The notes beneath the pieces were generated by a model. That model saw nothing but the letters and a program-made list of their open reading frames with translations, had not been told where the DNA came from and did no database searches. The position numbers and the translations under genes are program-made. From assembly GCF_016907355.1 (NCBI RefSeq), contig NZ_JAFBBW010000001.1:868001-932000 (forward strand): a stretch of DNA of 64,000 bases, written 5' to 3'. This stretch comes from Agromyces aurantiacus (lineage in GTDB: Bacteria; Actinomycetota; Actinomycetes; Actinomycetales; Microbacteriaceae). Of this stretch, positions 26,798 to 35,184 are shown one piece after another (position 1 is the stretch's first letter; each line of letters begins with the position of its first letter).

Positions 26798-26828
26798 TGT
26801 GACCCGCTCTCCTCCCGAGCTCGATGGG

Positions 26829-26868
26829 CGACGGCCCGCCCCGGCCGCGAAGCCGGGACGGGCCGTCG
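26829..26868 (-). terminator. Terminator of the PhoX-like gene
   Basis: 17-base arms (26829-26845 and 26852-26868) with one mismatch and a six-base loop lie 15 bases downstream of the minus-strand stop at 26884. Confidence 0.8.
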
Positions 26869-26883
26869 TCGAGGTGCGGGGAC

Positions 26884-28119
26884 TCAGCGCTTCGAGATGG
26901 TCCAGGTGCCGTCGGCGAGCGCCTTCTCGGGGTGCTGGATGTTCAGGAACAGCGTCTTCGGGTCCTTGCCGAAGTAGATGCCCGAGATCTCGGCGTCGGT
27001 GTCGCGCAGCGACGCGAAGTGCTCGACCGTGTCGGCCGCGCCGTCGCCGTCGGCGTCCAGGCCGGCGGCGAAGACGTCCGAGAGGTAGTTGTCCTCGACG
27101 ATCCAGAGCCGGCCGTCGGGGCCCTGCGCGAGGTTGTCCGGGCTGTTGAGCCCCGTCACCTTCGCACCCGCGTCCTCGACCGGCACGTTGAGCCCGGCCT
27201 CGACGAACGACGAGAGCTGCTGCGACGCGAGGTCGATCGCGACCACCCGGTCCTCCGAGGTGTTGGCCACGTAGAGGGTGCGGCCGATGACTTCGACGTC
27301 CTCCGGGCGGCCGAACTCGGTCGCGGCGACGGCGTTGGCCGCGGCATCCGCGTCGACGACGACCTGGTCCGTGTCGAGGGCGACCCACTCGAAGGCGCCC
27401 ACCTTCTCGTCATAGGTCGACGAGCTCCACTTCTGCTGGGCGTCGCTGAGGCCCGTGAGCTTGAGTGCGTAGAGCTGCCCGTCGGACAGGTCGCCGCGGC
27501 GCGTGGGCTCGAACTTGTAGATCGAGCCGCCGTTCAGCTCGTCGATCACGAACACCGTGCCGTCGGCGAGCGCCTCGATGCCCTCGTGGCGGAGGATGCC
27601 CGCCTCGGAGCGCTGCTCGACGCGCGTGACCACCGTCGGGTCGCTCGGGTCGAGGAACGCCTCGAAGAGCCGGCCGCCCGCGGTCTCCTCGGCGAAGAGC
27701 AGCGTGCCCCACGGGGTCCAGCGCAGGCCGTCCAGGCGGCGCCAGTCCTCGCGCTGCACCAGGACCTTCGCCTCGCCGGTCTTCAGGTCGACCACCGAGA
27801 GCGCGCCGTTGGCGCCGACCTCGTGCGTGCGGTAGAGGAAGCGGCCGGCCTGCGGGCCGGTCTCGTTCACGGTGTTCATGTCGGTGAGGTCGTCGGCGCC
27901 CGCGTAGACGTCGAGCTGCGTCTCGTCGACGACGCGCTGCTGCGTGAAGCCCTGGGGGATCACGAACGGTTCGGTCCAGTCGGCGGCGGCGACGTCGTAC
28001 GCGGTGCCGGCGATGGGCTCGAACCCGATGGGGCCGTCGGCGGCGGTGGCCGCGCCGGCCGGGACGAGGGCGAAGGCGGTCGCGCACACGGCGGCGCCTG
28101 CGATGGTGCGAATACGCAT
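26884..28119 (-). CDS. Secreted PhoX-like (DUF839) phosphatase family protein
   Basis: 411 residues with a clear signal peptide (positive MRIRT start, hydrophobic core, AGAATAADG cleavage region near 27). The mature part is a beta-propeller-like protein with PEDVEVIGRTLYVANTSEDRVV, TGLNSPDNLAQGPDGRLWIVED and a calcium-loop-like DADGDGAADTV, consistent with the calcium-dependent PhoX family. Whether it is an active phosphatase is uncertain: it is shorter than classical PhoX. It lies between permease and aldehyde dehydrogenase on the same strand but is bounded by terminators on both sides, so it is probably a separate unit. Confidence 0.75.
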   Translation of the reverse strand: MRIRTIAGAAVCATAFALVPAGAATAADGPIGFEPIAGTAYDVAAADWTEPFVIPQGFTQQRVVDETQLDVYAGADDLTDMNTVNETGPQAGRFLYRTHEVGANGALSVVDLKTGEAKVLVQREDWRRLDGLRWTPWGTLLFAEETAGGRLFEAFLDPSDPTVVTRVEQRSEAGILRHEGIEALADGTVFVIDELNGGSIYKFEPTRRGDLSDGQLYALKLTGLSDAQQKWSSSTYDEKVGAFEWVALDTDQVVVDADAAANAVAATEFGRPEDVEVIGRTLYVANTSEDRVVAIDLASQQLSSFVEAGLNVPVEDAGAKVTGLNSPDNLAQGPDGRLWIVEDNYLSDVFAAGLDADGDGAADTVEHFASLRDTDAEISGIYFGKDPKTLFLNIQHPEKALADGTWTISKR

Positions 28120-28250
28120 CTCGGTCGATCTCCGATCGTCGGTGTGGGAGTGCGGCGCCACGCTGCGGTGGGGCCGACGACGACGATCCCGCGCCACGGT
28201 GATCGCCCGGTGAGGGATGCGTGAACGGGGCGTGCCGATCGGGGGAACGA

Positions 28251-28288
28251 CGACGCGCCCCGGAGCCGTGGGGGTCCGGGGCGCGTCG
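28251..28288 (-). terminator. Terminator of the aldehyde dehydrogenase gene
   Basis: Perfect 13-bp arms (28251-28263 and 28276-28288) with a 12-base loop lie 16 bases after the minus-strand stop at 28305. Confidence 0.85.
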
Positions 28289-28304
28289 AGCGGATGCGAC
28301 GGCG

Positions 28305-29669
28305 TCAGCCGATGCGGATCATCTTCTTGTTGACGAACTCGTCGGCGCCGAAGCGGCCCAGCTCGCGGCCCGAGCCGGAGCGCTTGATGCCGCCGAAGGG
28401 CAGTTCCGCGCCATCCGCGAGCACGAGGTTCACGAAGACCATGCCCGCCTCGATCGCGTTCGCGACGCGGTCGGCCTGCTCGGGGTCGGTCGTGTACACG
28501 TACGAGCCGAGGCCGAAGGGGATGTCGTTGGCGATCGCGACCGCCTCGGCCTCGTCCTTGGCGCGGTAGACCTGCGCGACCGGGCCGAAGAACTCCTCCT
28601 TCGAGGCGGGGTTGTCGCTCGACACATCCGTCAGCACCGTGGTCTGGAAGAACGCGCCGTCGCGCGTGCCGCCGTGCACGAGCTTCGCGCCGTGCTCGAC
28701 CGCGCGCGTGACCTGCTCCTCGAGGCCCTCGGCCGCGCGGAGCGACGACAGCGGCCCGAGCGCCGAGTCGGACGAGGTCGGGTCGCTGGCCTCGACCTCG
28801 GCGATCTTGGCGGTGAACTTCTCGAGGAACGGCTCGTAGAGCTCGTCGATCACGATGAAGCGCTTGGCCGCGTTGCACGACTGGCCGCTGTTGTCGAGGC
28901 GCGCGTCGACCGCGTTCTGCACGGCCGAGTCGAGGTCGTCGGTCGAGAGCAGGATGAAGGGGTCGGAGCCGCCGAGCTCGAGCACGACCTTCTTGAGGTG
29001 ACGGCCCGCGATCTCGGCGACCGCGGCGCCCGCGCGCTCGGAGCCCGTGAGCGAGACGCCCTGCACGCGCGGGTCGGCGATGACGGTCTCGATCTGCTGG
29101 TGCGAGGCGTAGATGTTCACGTACGCGCCCTCGGGGAAGCCCGCGTCGGCGAAGATCTGCGCGATCGCGGCGGCCGATTCGGGGCACTGCTCGGCGTGCT
29201 TGAGCAGGATCGTGTTGCCGATGATGAGGTTCGGGCCGGCGAAGCGCGCGACCTGGTAGTACGGGAAGTTCCAGGGCATGACACCGAGCAGCACGCCGAG
29301 CGAGCTGCGGCGGATGACGGCGCTGCCCTCGCCCGCGAGCAGGTGCACCGGCTCGTCCTTCAGGAACTCGGCCGAGTGGTCGGCGTAGTAGGTGTAGATG
29401 TCGCCCGCGAAGTCGGCCTCGGCGAGGGCCTGCTCGATGGGCTTGCCCATCTCGCGCACGATGATCTCGGCGAGCTCCTGGCGGCGCTCGACGTGCAGTT
29501 CGCCGACGCGGCGTATGAGCGCGGCGCGCTCCTCGACGGTGGTCGACTTGGCCCAGGTGCGGTGCGCCTCGGCGGCCGAGGCGATGGCCGCCTCGAGCTC
29601 GGCGTCGGTGATCGTCGGGTAGGTCTTCAGGACCTCACCGGTCGCAGGGTTGGTCACGGCATAGCTCAT
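28305..29669 (-). CDS. NAD(P)-dependent succinate/glutarate semialdehyde dehydrogenase-type enzyme
   Basis: 454 residues of the aldehyde dehydrogenase superfamily. Catalytic C265 lies in NSGQSCNAAKR and general base E231 in LELGGSDP; the cofactor pocket has MPWNFP near 131-136. The C265 context and length fit GabD-like enzymes that oxidise succinate or glutarate semialdehyde. The CoA-transferase and glutaryl-CoA dehydrogenase nearby favour glutarate semialdehyde. ATG at 29669 has GGAGAACC upstream. A box shared with other genes of the block lies about 100 bases upstream. Confidence 0.88.
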   Translation of the reverse strand: MSYAVTNPATGEVLKTYPTITDAELEAAIASAAEAHRTWAKSTTVEERAALIRRVGELHVERRQELAEIIVREMGKPIEQALAEADFAGDIYTYYADHSAEFLKDEPVHLLAGEGSAVIRRSSLGVLLGVMPWNFPYYQVARFAGPNLIIGNTILLKHAEQCPESAAAIAQIFADAGFPEGAYVNIYASHQQIETVIADPRVQGVSLTGSERAGAAVAEIAGRHLKKVVLELGGSDPFILLSTDDLDSAVQNAVDARLDNSGQSCNAAKRFIVIDELYEPFLEKFTAKIAEVEASDPTSSDSALGPLSSLRAAEGLEEQVTRAVEHGAKLVHGGTRDGAFFQTTVLTDVSSDNPASKEEFFGPVAQVYRAKDEAEAVAIANDIPFGLGSYVYTTDPEQADRVANAIEAGMVFVNLVLADGAELPFGGIKRSGSGRELGRFGADEFVNKKMIRIG

Positions 29670-29767
29670 GGGGTTCTCCTTCTCGGTGCATCGCGCCATC
29701 GGTCCCCGAGCCGGTCGAAGGGTCGTCTGCCGCGGTGCATACGCTCGTCAGTCAAAGATATATCAAC

Positions 29768-29776
29768 GAATGATTT
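29768..29776 (-). promoter_or_regulatory. AAATCATT box 2, upstream of the semialdehyde dehydrogenase
   Basis: AAATCATTC on the minus strand overlaps the last bases of the cache-domain gene and lies about 100 bases before the dehydrogenase ATG. It is followed by an AT-rich TTGATATATC stretch that is striking in this GC-rich DNA. Confidence 0.5.
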
Positions 29777-30515
29777 ATTTCGAGGCGGATGCCGCGGGCC
29801 GCACGAGCACCCGGAACGGCGTGCCGGGACACGGCTCGGCGTGCTCCCACGCGAGCGCGAGCTGTCCGACCTGCAGCGTCGGCTCGGTCGACACGACGAC
29901 CCGGCCGTCGTCGTTGACGAGCGCGAGCGGCTCGGGCACGTCGAGGAACGCGGCGAGCAACTCGTGCTCGAGGCGGCGCACCGCGACATCCGCCCCCACG
30001 ACCCCGACCATGCGGGCGTCGCCGGCCGGGCCGCCGGCCGCATGCACGGGCATCGTGAGCGTGAGGATGTAGTCGCACGTGCACAGGTGGTCGACGTAGG
30101 GGCCGGTCACGTGCGCGTGCCGCGTCGTGGCCGGGATGCGGTACCACTCGAGCGCGCGGAAGTCGCGCAGGTACTCGGTGTAGCCGCGCGTCGTGAGGTC
30201 GAGCCGCGTGGGCTCGGTCGTCGAACCGAGCACGGGGTTGGCCTCGAGCGGGCCGAGCCACCACGCGAAGTGCACGTCGCGGCCGCGCACGATCTCGCCG
30301 TCGGCGATGAAGCCCGCGCCCACGAGCAGCGGGTCGGCCTCGACCAGGCGCGGGATCACGAGGTCGGCGACCGCCGTGTCGAGGTCGGCGGGGCGCACCT
30401 CGGGCGAGGCGGCGATGAGTTGCTCGATGGGGGCCCGCCATGCGGCGAGCTGGTCGAACACCGACGTGAAGACGCCGGCCACGCTCGCCGCGACCTCACG
30501 CGCTGACCGGCTCAT
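29775..30515 (-). CDS. Cache (PDC-like) sensor-domain protein
   Basis: 246 residues with no membrane helix or output domain. The sequence pattern FVIPRLVEADPLLVGAGF-like core, FAWWLGPLEANPVLGST, then RDFRALEWYRIP and a C-terminal VGADVAVRRLEHELLAAF helix matches stand-alone actinobacterial cache-domain proteins. These normally bind carboxylates, amines or amino acids. The ATG at 30515 overlaps the 3' end of the GntR gene by 20 bases, so both are one operon and the protein may feed ligand information to the regulator. Function is unproved. Confidence 0.75.
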   Translation of the reverse strand: MSRSAREVAASVAGVFTSVFDQLAAWRAPIEQLIAASPEVRPADLDTAVADLVIPRLVEADPLLVGAGFIADGEIVRGRDVHFAWWLGPLEANPVLGSTTEPTRLDLTTRGYTEYLRDFRALEWYRIPATTRHAHVTGPYVDHLCTCDYILTLTMPVHAAGGPAGDARMVGVVGADVAVRRLEHELLAAFLDVPEPLALVNDDGRVVVSTEPTLQVGQLALAWEHAEPCPGTPFRVLVRPAASASK

Positions 30516-31266
30516 CGAGCGCACCTCCCCGTTCGATGCGGGCCTTCGCGGCGAGCAGGCGCTCGGAGAGTCCCCGCACGAGGGCTCCGGCGGCATCGCG
30601 CGCCTTCGCCGGCCGGTGGGCGGCGACCGCGCGGACGATCGCGCGATCGCGCGCGACGACCTCGACGCGTGCGCCCTCGTCGTCGAGCCCGAGCAGCAGC
30701 AGCGGCCCGAACTCGGCCTGCAGGCGGATCTGCTCGCGGACGAGCCGAGCCGACTGGCTGAGCACCGCGACCTCGAGGAAGAACCCGCCCTGGTTCGTGC
30801 GGGCGGATGCCGCGGTGCCGAAGTCGGCCGCCGCGAGCCACGCGGCCAGCCGCTCGCCGTCGCCCTCGGCCGCGCGCTCGGCGGCGCGCTCGGCGGCGCC
30901 CGCGAGGATCGCGCCGAAGTACACGGCCATGTCGCTGAGCTCGACCTGGGCGAGCGCGCGCAGCCGGGTCGTGAGCAGCGAGCGATGCCCGCCCTCGTCG
31001 TGCGCGACGAAGCTGCCGCCGTCGCGGCCGCGGCGGGTCTCGACGAGTCCGGCCTCGCGGAGGATGCCGAGTCCCTCGCGCACGGTGATGAGCGCGACGC
31101 CGAAGCGTCGGGCGAGCTCGGGCTCGCTCGGGAGCCGCTCGCCGGGGTGCAGCACGCCGAGCACGATGCCGTCGGTGAGGCGCTGGGCGACCTGCTCGGC
31201 GCGGCCGGCGTCGGCGAGCTGGGCGAACACGGCTTCGCGCGCGCCCGGACCCACCCTCGTCTCCAT
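30496..31266 (-). CDS. GntR-family (FCD subgroup) transcriptional regulator
   Basis: 256 residues. The winged helix (about 15-85) contains GERLPSEPELARRFGVALIT and REGLGILREAGLVETRRGRGG-like wings; the helical C-terminal domain (about 95-250) is of the FCD type that binds carboxylates or acyl compounds. ATG at 31266 is seven bases after TAGCCT (31279-31274), so the mRNA is probably leaderless; longer starts are less likely. It is divergent from the CoA-transferase and is the obvious local regulator, with box 3 in the shared gap. Confidence 0.9.
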   Translation of the reverse strand: METRVGPGAREAVFAQLADAGRAEQVAQRLTDGIVLGVLHPGERLPSEPELARRFGVALITVREGLGILREAGLVETRRGRDGGSFVAHDEGGHRSLLTTRLRALAQVELSDMAVYFGAILAGAAERAAERAAEGDGERLAAWLAAADFGTAASARTNQGGFFLEVAVLSQSARLVREQIRLQAEFGPLLLLGLDDEGARVEVVARDRAIVRAVAAHRPAKARDAAGALVRGLSERLLAAKARIERGGALDEPVSA

Positions 31267-31315
31267 GCGACTCAGGCTAGTCGAGCGGAACCGGCCGGAG
31301 TGGCGCCGCGCGGAA

Positions 31316-31324
31316 AAATCATTC
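31316..31324 (+). promoter_or_regulatory. AAATCATT box 3, between GntR and CoA-transferase genes
   Basis: AAATCATTC is followed directly by AATATAGG, a plausible -10 for the CoA-transferase transcript. It has the same orientation relative to the gene as boxes 1 and 2. The AT-rich run stands out against the GC-rich surroundings. Confidence 0.55.
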
Positions 31325-31382
31325 AATATAGGAGGAATTCACCCGCGACCGACGACGGTCGCCCCACGCGAAGGCGGACGCG

Positions 31383-32546
31383 ATGCCCGAGGGACCCACC
31401 GGACCGCTCGCCGGCGTGCGCGTGGCCGACTTCTCGCGCGTCCTCGCCGGGCCCTACGCGACCATGCTGCTCGCCGACTTCGGCGCCGACGTGATCAAGG
31501 TCGAGTCGCCCGCCGGCGACGACACGCGCCAGTGGCTGCCGCCCGTCGACGCGGCCGGACGCTCGACGTACTTCGGCGGCGTGAACCGCAACAAGCGGTC
31601 GGTCGTGCTCGACCTGACGGATGACGCGGGGCTCGCCGAGGCGCGCCGGCTCGCGGCATCCGCCGACGTCGTCATCGAGAACTTCCGCCCCGGCGTCATG
31701 GCCCGGTTCGGGCTGGACTACGACCGCGTGCGTGCCCGGAATCCCGGCGTCGTCTACTGCTCGATCACGGGCTTCGGCACCGGCGAGGGGGCCGCGCTCG
31801 CCGGGTACGACCTGCTCGTGCAGGCGGTCGGCGGGCTCATGAGCATCACGGGCGACCCCGACGGCGACCCGACCAAGGTCGGCGTCGCGCTCGTCGACGT
31901 CCTCACCGGGCAGAACGCGCTCGCCGGCATCCTGCTCGCGCTGCGCGAACGGGATCGCACGGGCGAGGGGCAGCTCGTCGAGGTGACCCTCCTGCAGAGC
32001 CTGCTCTCGGCGCTCACCAACCAGGCCTCGTCGACGCTCGCGACGGGCGTGCCGCCCCGCCGGCTCGGCAACCAGCACCCGAGCATCGCGCCGTACGCGG
32101 TGTTCCGCGCGGCCGACCGCGACCTCGTGATCGCGGTCGGCAACGACAGGCAGTTCCGCGCGCTCGCGCGGGTGCTCGGCGCCCCCGCGCTCGCCGATGA
32201 CGCGCGATACGCGACGAACACCGATCGGGTCGCGCACCGCGACGAGCTGCGCGCTGAGCTCGAGCAGGCGCTCGCCGCGGCATCCGCCCGGCAGTGGGTC
32301 GACGAGCTCACAGACGCGGGCGTGCCGGCCGGGCTCGTCAACGACGTGGCCGAGGCGATCGACTTCGCCGAGGGGCTCGGCCTCGCGCCCGTCGCCGAGG
32401 TCGCGACGGCGGATGCCGCGGCATCCCACCGCTCGGTCGCGAACCCCATCGGGCTCGCGGCGACCCCGCCCCAGTACCGCACCGCGCCGCCCGCACTCGG
32501 CGAGCACGACGGCGCCGACTGGCTTCCCGCCCCGCTGGTCGAGTGA
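31383..32546 (+). CDS. Class III (CaiB/BaiF) CoA-transferase, probably glutarate-specific
   Basis: 387 residues. The N terminus LAGVRVADFSRVLAGPYATMLLADFGADVIKVE (quoted in part: VRVADFSRVLAGP) and the GYDLLVQAVGG motif with candidate catalytic D143 define the family. These enzymes move CoA between acids. Pairing with glutaryl-CoA dehydrogenase 45 bases downstream resembles the human SUGCT/GCDH pair, so succinyl-CoA:glutarate transfer is likely. The ATG has CGAAGGCGG upstream. Confidence 0.88.
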   Translation: MPEGPTGPLAGVRVADFSRVLAGPYATMLLADFGADVIKVESPAGDDTRQWLPPVDAAGRSTYFGGVNRNKRSVVLDLTDDAGLAEARRLAASADVVIENFRPGVMARFGLDYDRVRARNPGVVYCSITGFGTGEGAALAGYDLLVQAVGGLMSITGDPDGDPTKVGVALVDVLTGQNALAGILLALRERDRTGEGQLVEVTLLQSLLSALTNQASSTLATGVPPRRLGNQHPSIAPYAVFRAADRDLVIAVGNDRQFRALARVLGAPALADDARYATNTDRVAHRDELRAELEQALAAASARQWVDELTDAGVPAGLVNDVAEAIDFAEGLGLAPVAEVATADAAASHRSVANPIGLAATPPQYRTAPPALGEHDGADWLPAPLVE

Positions 32547-32591
32547 CGCGAAGCGCGCATCGAGACCCAGAACTCCGCGAAAGGACCCACC

Positions 32592-33806
32592 ATGACCGCC
32601 ACCGACACCGCGACCGTCGACGTCACCGCGCCCCGCATCGACGCCGTCTTCGACCTCGACGCGCTCCTCACCGACGAGGAGCTCGAGTGGCGCGACCGCG
32701 CGCGCCGCTTCGCGCAGCAGCGCATCGCGCCGATCATCGAGCAGGACTTCGAGGACAAGCGCTTCCGCCGCGAGCTCGTGCGCGAGGCGGGCGAGCTCGG
32801 CTTCCTCGGCATGCACCTGACGGGGTACGGATGCGCCGGGGCCGGCGCCGTCGCATACGGGCTCGTGTGCCTCGAGCTCGAGGCGGCCGACTCGGGCTGG
32901 CGCACCTTCGTGTCGGTGCAGGGTTCGCTCGCGATGAGCGCCATCCACAAGTACGGCTCGGAGGAGCAGAAGCAGCGCTGGCTGCCGGGCATGGCGAAGG
33001 GCGAGCTCATCGGATGCTTCGCGCTCACCGAGCCCCAGGGCGGCAGCGACCCCGCCGCGATGACCACGGTCGCGCGCCGCGAGGGCGACGAGTGGGTCAT
33101 CGACGGTGCGAAGCGCTGGATCGGGCTGGCGTCGCTCGCCGATGTCGCGGTCGTGTGGGCGAAGGTGTCGGATGACGCGGGGGAGGACGCCGGCGTCGTG
33201 CGCGGGTTCCTCGTGCCGACCTCGACGACGGGATTCACCGCGACGCCCATCGACGGCAAGCTCTCGATGCGCGCCTCGGTGCAGTGCGACGTGACCTTCG
33301 AGGGCGTGCGCCTGCCCGCCGACGCGATCCTGCCGGGCGCGCGCGGGCTCTCCGGTCCGTTCGGGTGCCTCAACGAGGCCCGCTACGGCATCGTGTGGGG
33401 CGCGATGGGCGCCGCGCGCTCATGCCTCGAGTCGGCGCTCGATCGTTCGATCACGCGCGAGGTGTTCGGCAAGCCGATCGGCGCGAACCAGCTCATCCAG
33501 GCCAAGCTCGCCGACATGCTCGTCGAGGTCGAGAAGGGCGTGCTGCTCGCACTGCACCTCGGTCGACTGAAGGAGCGCGGTGCGCTCACGCCCGCTCAGA
33601 TCTCGGTCGGCAAGCTCAACTCGGTGCGCGAGGCGCTGAAGATCGCGCACGAGGCGCGCGCCATCCTCGCCGGCGACGGCATCACGAACGAGTTCCCCGT
33701 GATGCGGCACGCCGCGAACCTCGAGTCGGTGCGCACCTACGAGGGCACCGACGAGGTGCACCAGCTCATCATCGGCCGCGCCCTGACGGGCCTGAACGCC
33801 TTCTGA
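32592..33806 (+). CDS. gcdH: Glutaryl-CoA dehydrogenase
   Basis: 404 residues of the acyl-CoA dehydrogenase family. The catalytic base is E384 in RTYEGTDEVHQL, the TYEGT form typical of glutaryl-CoA dehydrogenase. FALTEPQGGSDPAAMTT and WVIDGAKRWIGLAS are the FAD-binding blocks, and FVSVQGSLAM matches this subgroup. It oxidises and decarboxylates glutaryl-CoA to crotonyl-CoA with electrons passed to ETF. It ends the putative glutarate operon begun by the CoA-transferase. A long inverted repeat follows at 33841. Confidence 0.93.
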   Translation: MTATDTATVDVTAPRIDAVFDLDALLTDEELEWRDRARRFAQQRIAPIIEQDFEDKRFRRELVREAGELGFLGMHLTGYGCAGAGAVAYGLVCLELEAADSGWRTFVSVQGSLAMSAIHKYGSEEQKQRWLPGMAKGELIGCFALTEPQGGSDPAAMTTVARREGDEWVIDGAKRWIGLASLADVAVVWAKVSDDAGEDAGVVRGFLVPTSTTGFTATPIDGKLSMRASVQCDVTFEGVRLPADAILPGARGLSGPFGCLNEARYGIVWGAMGAARSCLESALDRSITREVFGKPIGANQLIQAKLADMLVEVEKGVLLALHLGRLKERGALTPAQISVGKLNSVREALKIAHEARAILAGDGITNEFPVMRHAANLESVRTYEGTDEVHQLIIGRALTGLNAF

Positions 33807-33840
33807 CCGCGCCTCGCCGGCTCCCGGCGCGGCCATCGCC

Positions 33841-33900
33841 GCGAGGGTATGCCGAACATCGCCGTTCCGGGGGCGACGGCGTGGTTCGGCATACTCTCGC
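33841..33900. repeat. Long inverted repeat with GGTATGCCG core, copy 1
   Basis: 17-base arms (33841-33857 and 33884-33900) have one mismatch; after a 2-nt internal loop a further 6-bp stem (33860-33865 with 33876-33881) closes on a 10-base loop. The core GGTATGCCG is shared with the palindrome at 35139-35170, 1.3 kb away. It lies between two plus-strand genes and could terminate the glutarate operon, but lacks a T-run. Confidence 0.75.
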
Positions 33901-33957
33901 GGACGCGGGGCCGGCGCGGAAGAAAGTGGAGGCGGCCCACGCCGATAGGGTCGTGCG

Positions 33958-34608
33958 ATGGACCTCGAGGACGTCTGGCCCCTCTTCCGCCTGCGACTGC
34001 GCACGCCCCGGCTCGAACTGCGCCTCGCGCGCGACGAGGACCTCGGGCAGCTCGCCGACGCGGCGCTCGCCGGCATCCACGACCCGGCCGTGATGCCGTT
34101 CGCGACGCCCTGGACCGACGCCGAGCCCGCCGAGCAGGCCCGCGGCATCGCGCAGCACGTCTGGCGGCAGCGCGCCGAGTGCACGCCCGACGACTGGACG
34201 CTGCTGTTCGCCATCCGGCACGAGGGCCGGGCGATCGGCCTGCAGGACGTGCGCGGCCACCGCTTCCCGACGCGGCGGACGATCTCGACCGGCTCCTGGC
34301 TCGCCGGGCCCATGCACGGCCGGGGCCTCGGCACCGAGATGCGCGCCGCGGTGCTCGCGTTCGCCTTCGACCACCTCGGCGCCGAGGTCGCCGAGACGAG
34401 CGCGGCCGACTGGAACGGCTCGTCGCAGGGCGTGACGCGCAAGCTCGGGTACCGCGAGAACGGATTCGGCCGCATCGAGACGCGCCCAGGTCGGATGTCG
34501 GTCGATGTGCGATTCCGGCTCGAGCCGTCGTGGTTCGTGCGACCCGGGTGGACGCTCGAGGTCGAGGGCGTCGGCGACGCGCGGCGCGAGCTCGGACTCG
34601 AGGACTGA
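33958..34608 (+). CDS. GNAT-family N-acetyltransferase
   Basis: 216 residues with the GNAT pattern: LRTPRLELRLARDEDL at the start, GSWLAGPMHGRGLGTEMRAAVLAFAF as the acetyl-CoA pyrophosphate loop and helix, and NGSSQGVTRKLGYRENGFG as motif B. The RimJ/RimL-type organisation suggests acetylation of an amine or protein N terminus; the substrate is unknown. TAGGGT (33946-33951) is six bases before the ATG, indicating a leaderless mRNA. Confidence 0.88.
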   Translation: MDLEDVWPLFRLRLRTPRLELRLARDEDLGQLADAALAGIHDPAVMPFATPWTDAEPAEQARGIAQHVWRQRAECTPDDWTLLFAIRHEGRAIGLQDVRGHRFPTRRTISTGSWLAGPMHGRGLGTEMRAAVLAFAFDHLGAEVAETSAADWNGSSQGVTRKLGYRENGFGRIETRPGRMSVDVRFRLEPSWFVRPGWTLEVEGVGDARRELGLED

Positions 34609-34647
34609 GCCCGGTCGCTCGGACGCGCCGGCGCCCGGACGCGCTGA

Positions 34648-34675
34648 AGGCCGGCGCCCTGGGCGGCGCCGGCCT
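34648..34675. terminator. Hairpin between convergent genes
   Basis: Perfect 11-bp arms AGGCCGGCGCC (34648-34658) and GGCGCCGGCCT (34665-34675) with a six-base loop lie between the acetyltransferase and the small membrane protein; it probably serves both strands. Confidence 0.8.
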
Positions 34676-34697
34676 CCGACCGTGTGCTGATCCCGGG

Positions 34698-35027
34698 TCA
34701 GTTCAGGCCCGGGATGATGATCCACTTGTTCACGAGCACGAGCCAGATCACGGTCAGCACGAGCGCGATGATTGTGAGCGTGCGTCCGGTGCGTCCGCCG
34801 GCGAACATGGCCACCGCGAGCACGATGGCCAGCGCGACGCCGAGCACGAGCGAGCCGAACGGGATGCCGGGCAGGAACAGCGAGAGCAGGAAGAGGCCCG
34901 CGACGACGATCTCGATGATGCCGACCACGGTCGAGCCGCCGCGCGCCCGCAGGCGCCAGATGCCGTCGACGAGGCCGAGCACGCCGGCGGCGAGGGCGAT
35001 GAGGAGGAGCCAGGACAGAGTGATCAT
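34698..35027 (-). CDS. Small integral membrane protein, 109 residues
   Basis: Four hydrophobic helices with very short loops (N-terminal SWLLLIALAAGVLGLVDG, second STVVGIIEIVVAGLFLLSL). No domain was recognised. The ATG at 35027 is preceded by GAAGGAA. It is downstream of the sulfatase gene on the same strand, but the palindrome at 35139-35170 separates them. Confidence 0.8.
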   Translation of the reverse strand: MITLSWLLLIALAAGVLGLVDGIWRLRARGGSTVVGIIEIVVAGLFLLSLFLPGIPFGSLVLGVALAIVLAVAMFAGGRTGRTLTIIALVLTVIWLVLVNKWIIIPGLN

Positions 35028-35138
35028 GGGGTTCCTTCGGTTGGTGTGGGGTCACCGCGACGAGGGATCCGGTCCCTCGACGGCGCCAGCATAGCCATCC
35101 GGTGGCAGCGGCCGCCGCCGCTTGCGGGCAGGGGCGCG

Positions 35139-35170
35139 AGTGCGGTATGCCGCGCGCGGCATACCGCACT
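35139..35170. repeat. Perfect 32-bp palindrome with GGTATGCCG core, copy 2
   Basis: Positions 35139-35154 (AGTGCGGTATGCCGCG) and 35155-35170 are exact reverse complements with no spacer. The nine-base core GGTATGCCG recurs in the inverted repeat at 33841-33900. It lies 15 bases downstream of the sulfatase stop on the minus strand. Confidence 0.8.
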
Positions 35171-35184
35171 GGACGGGGCGGCGA

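Noticed and set aside
26884..29187. A single 767-codon minus-strand protein joining aldehyde dehydrogenase sequence to the PhoX-like protein
   Set aside because: The first part is an out-of-frame shadow of the dehydrogenase gene; a signal peptide, a ribosome-binding site and a terminator between the two genes show that the PhoX-like gene starts at 28119.
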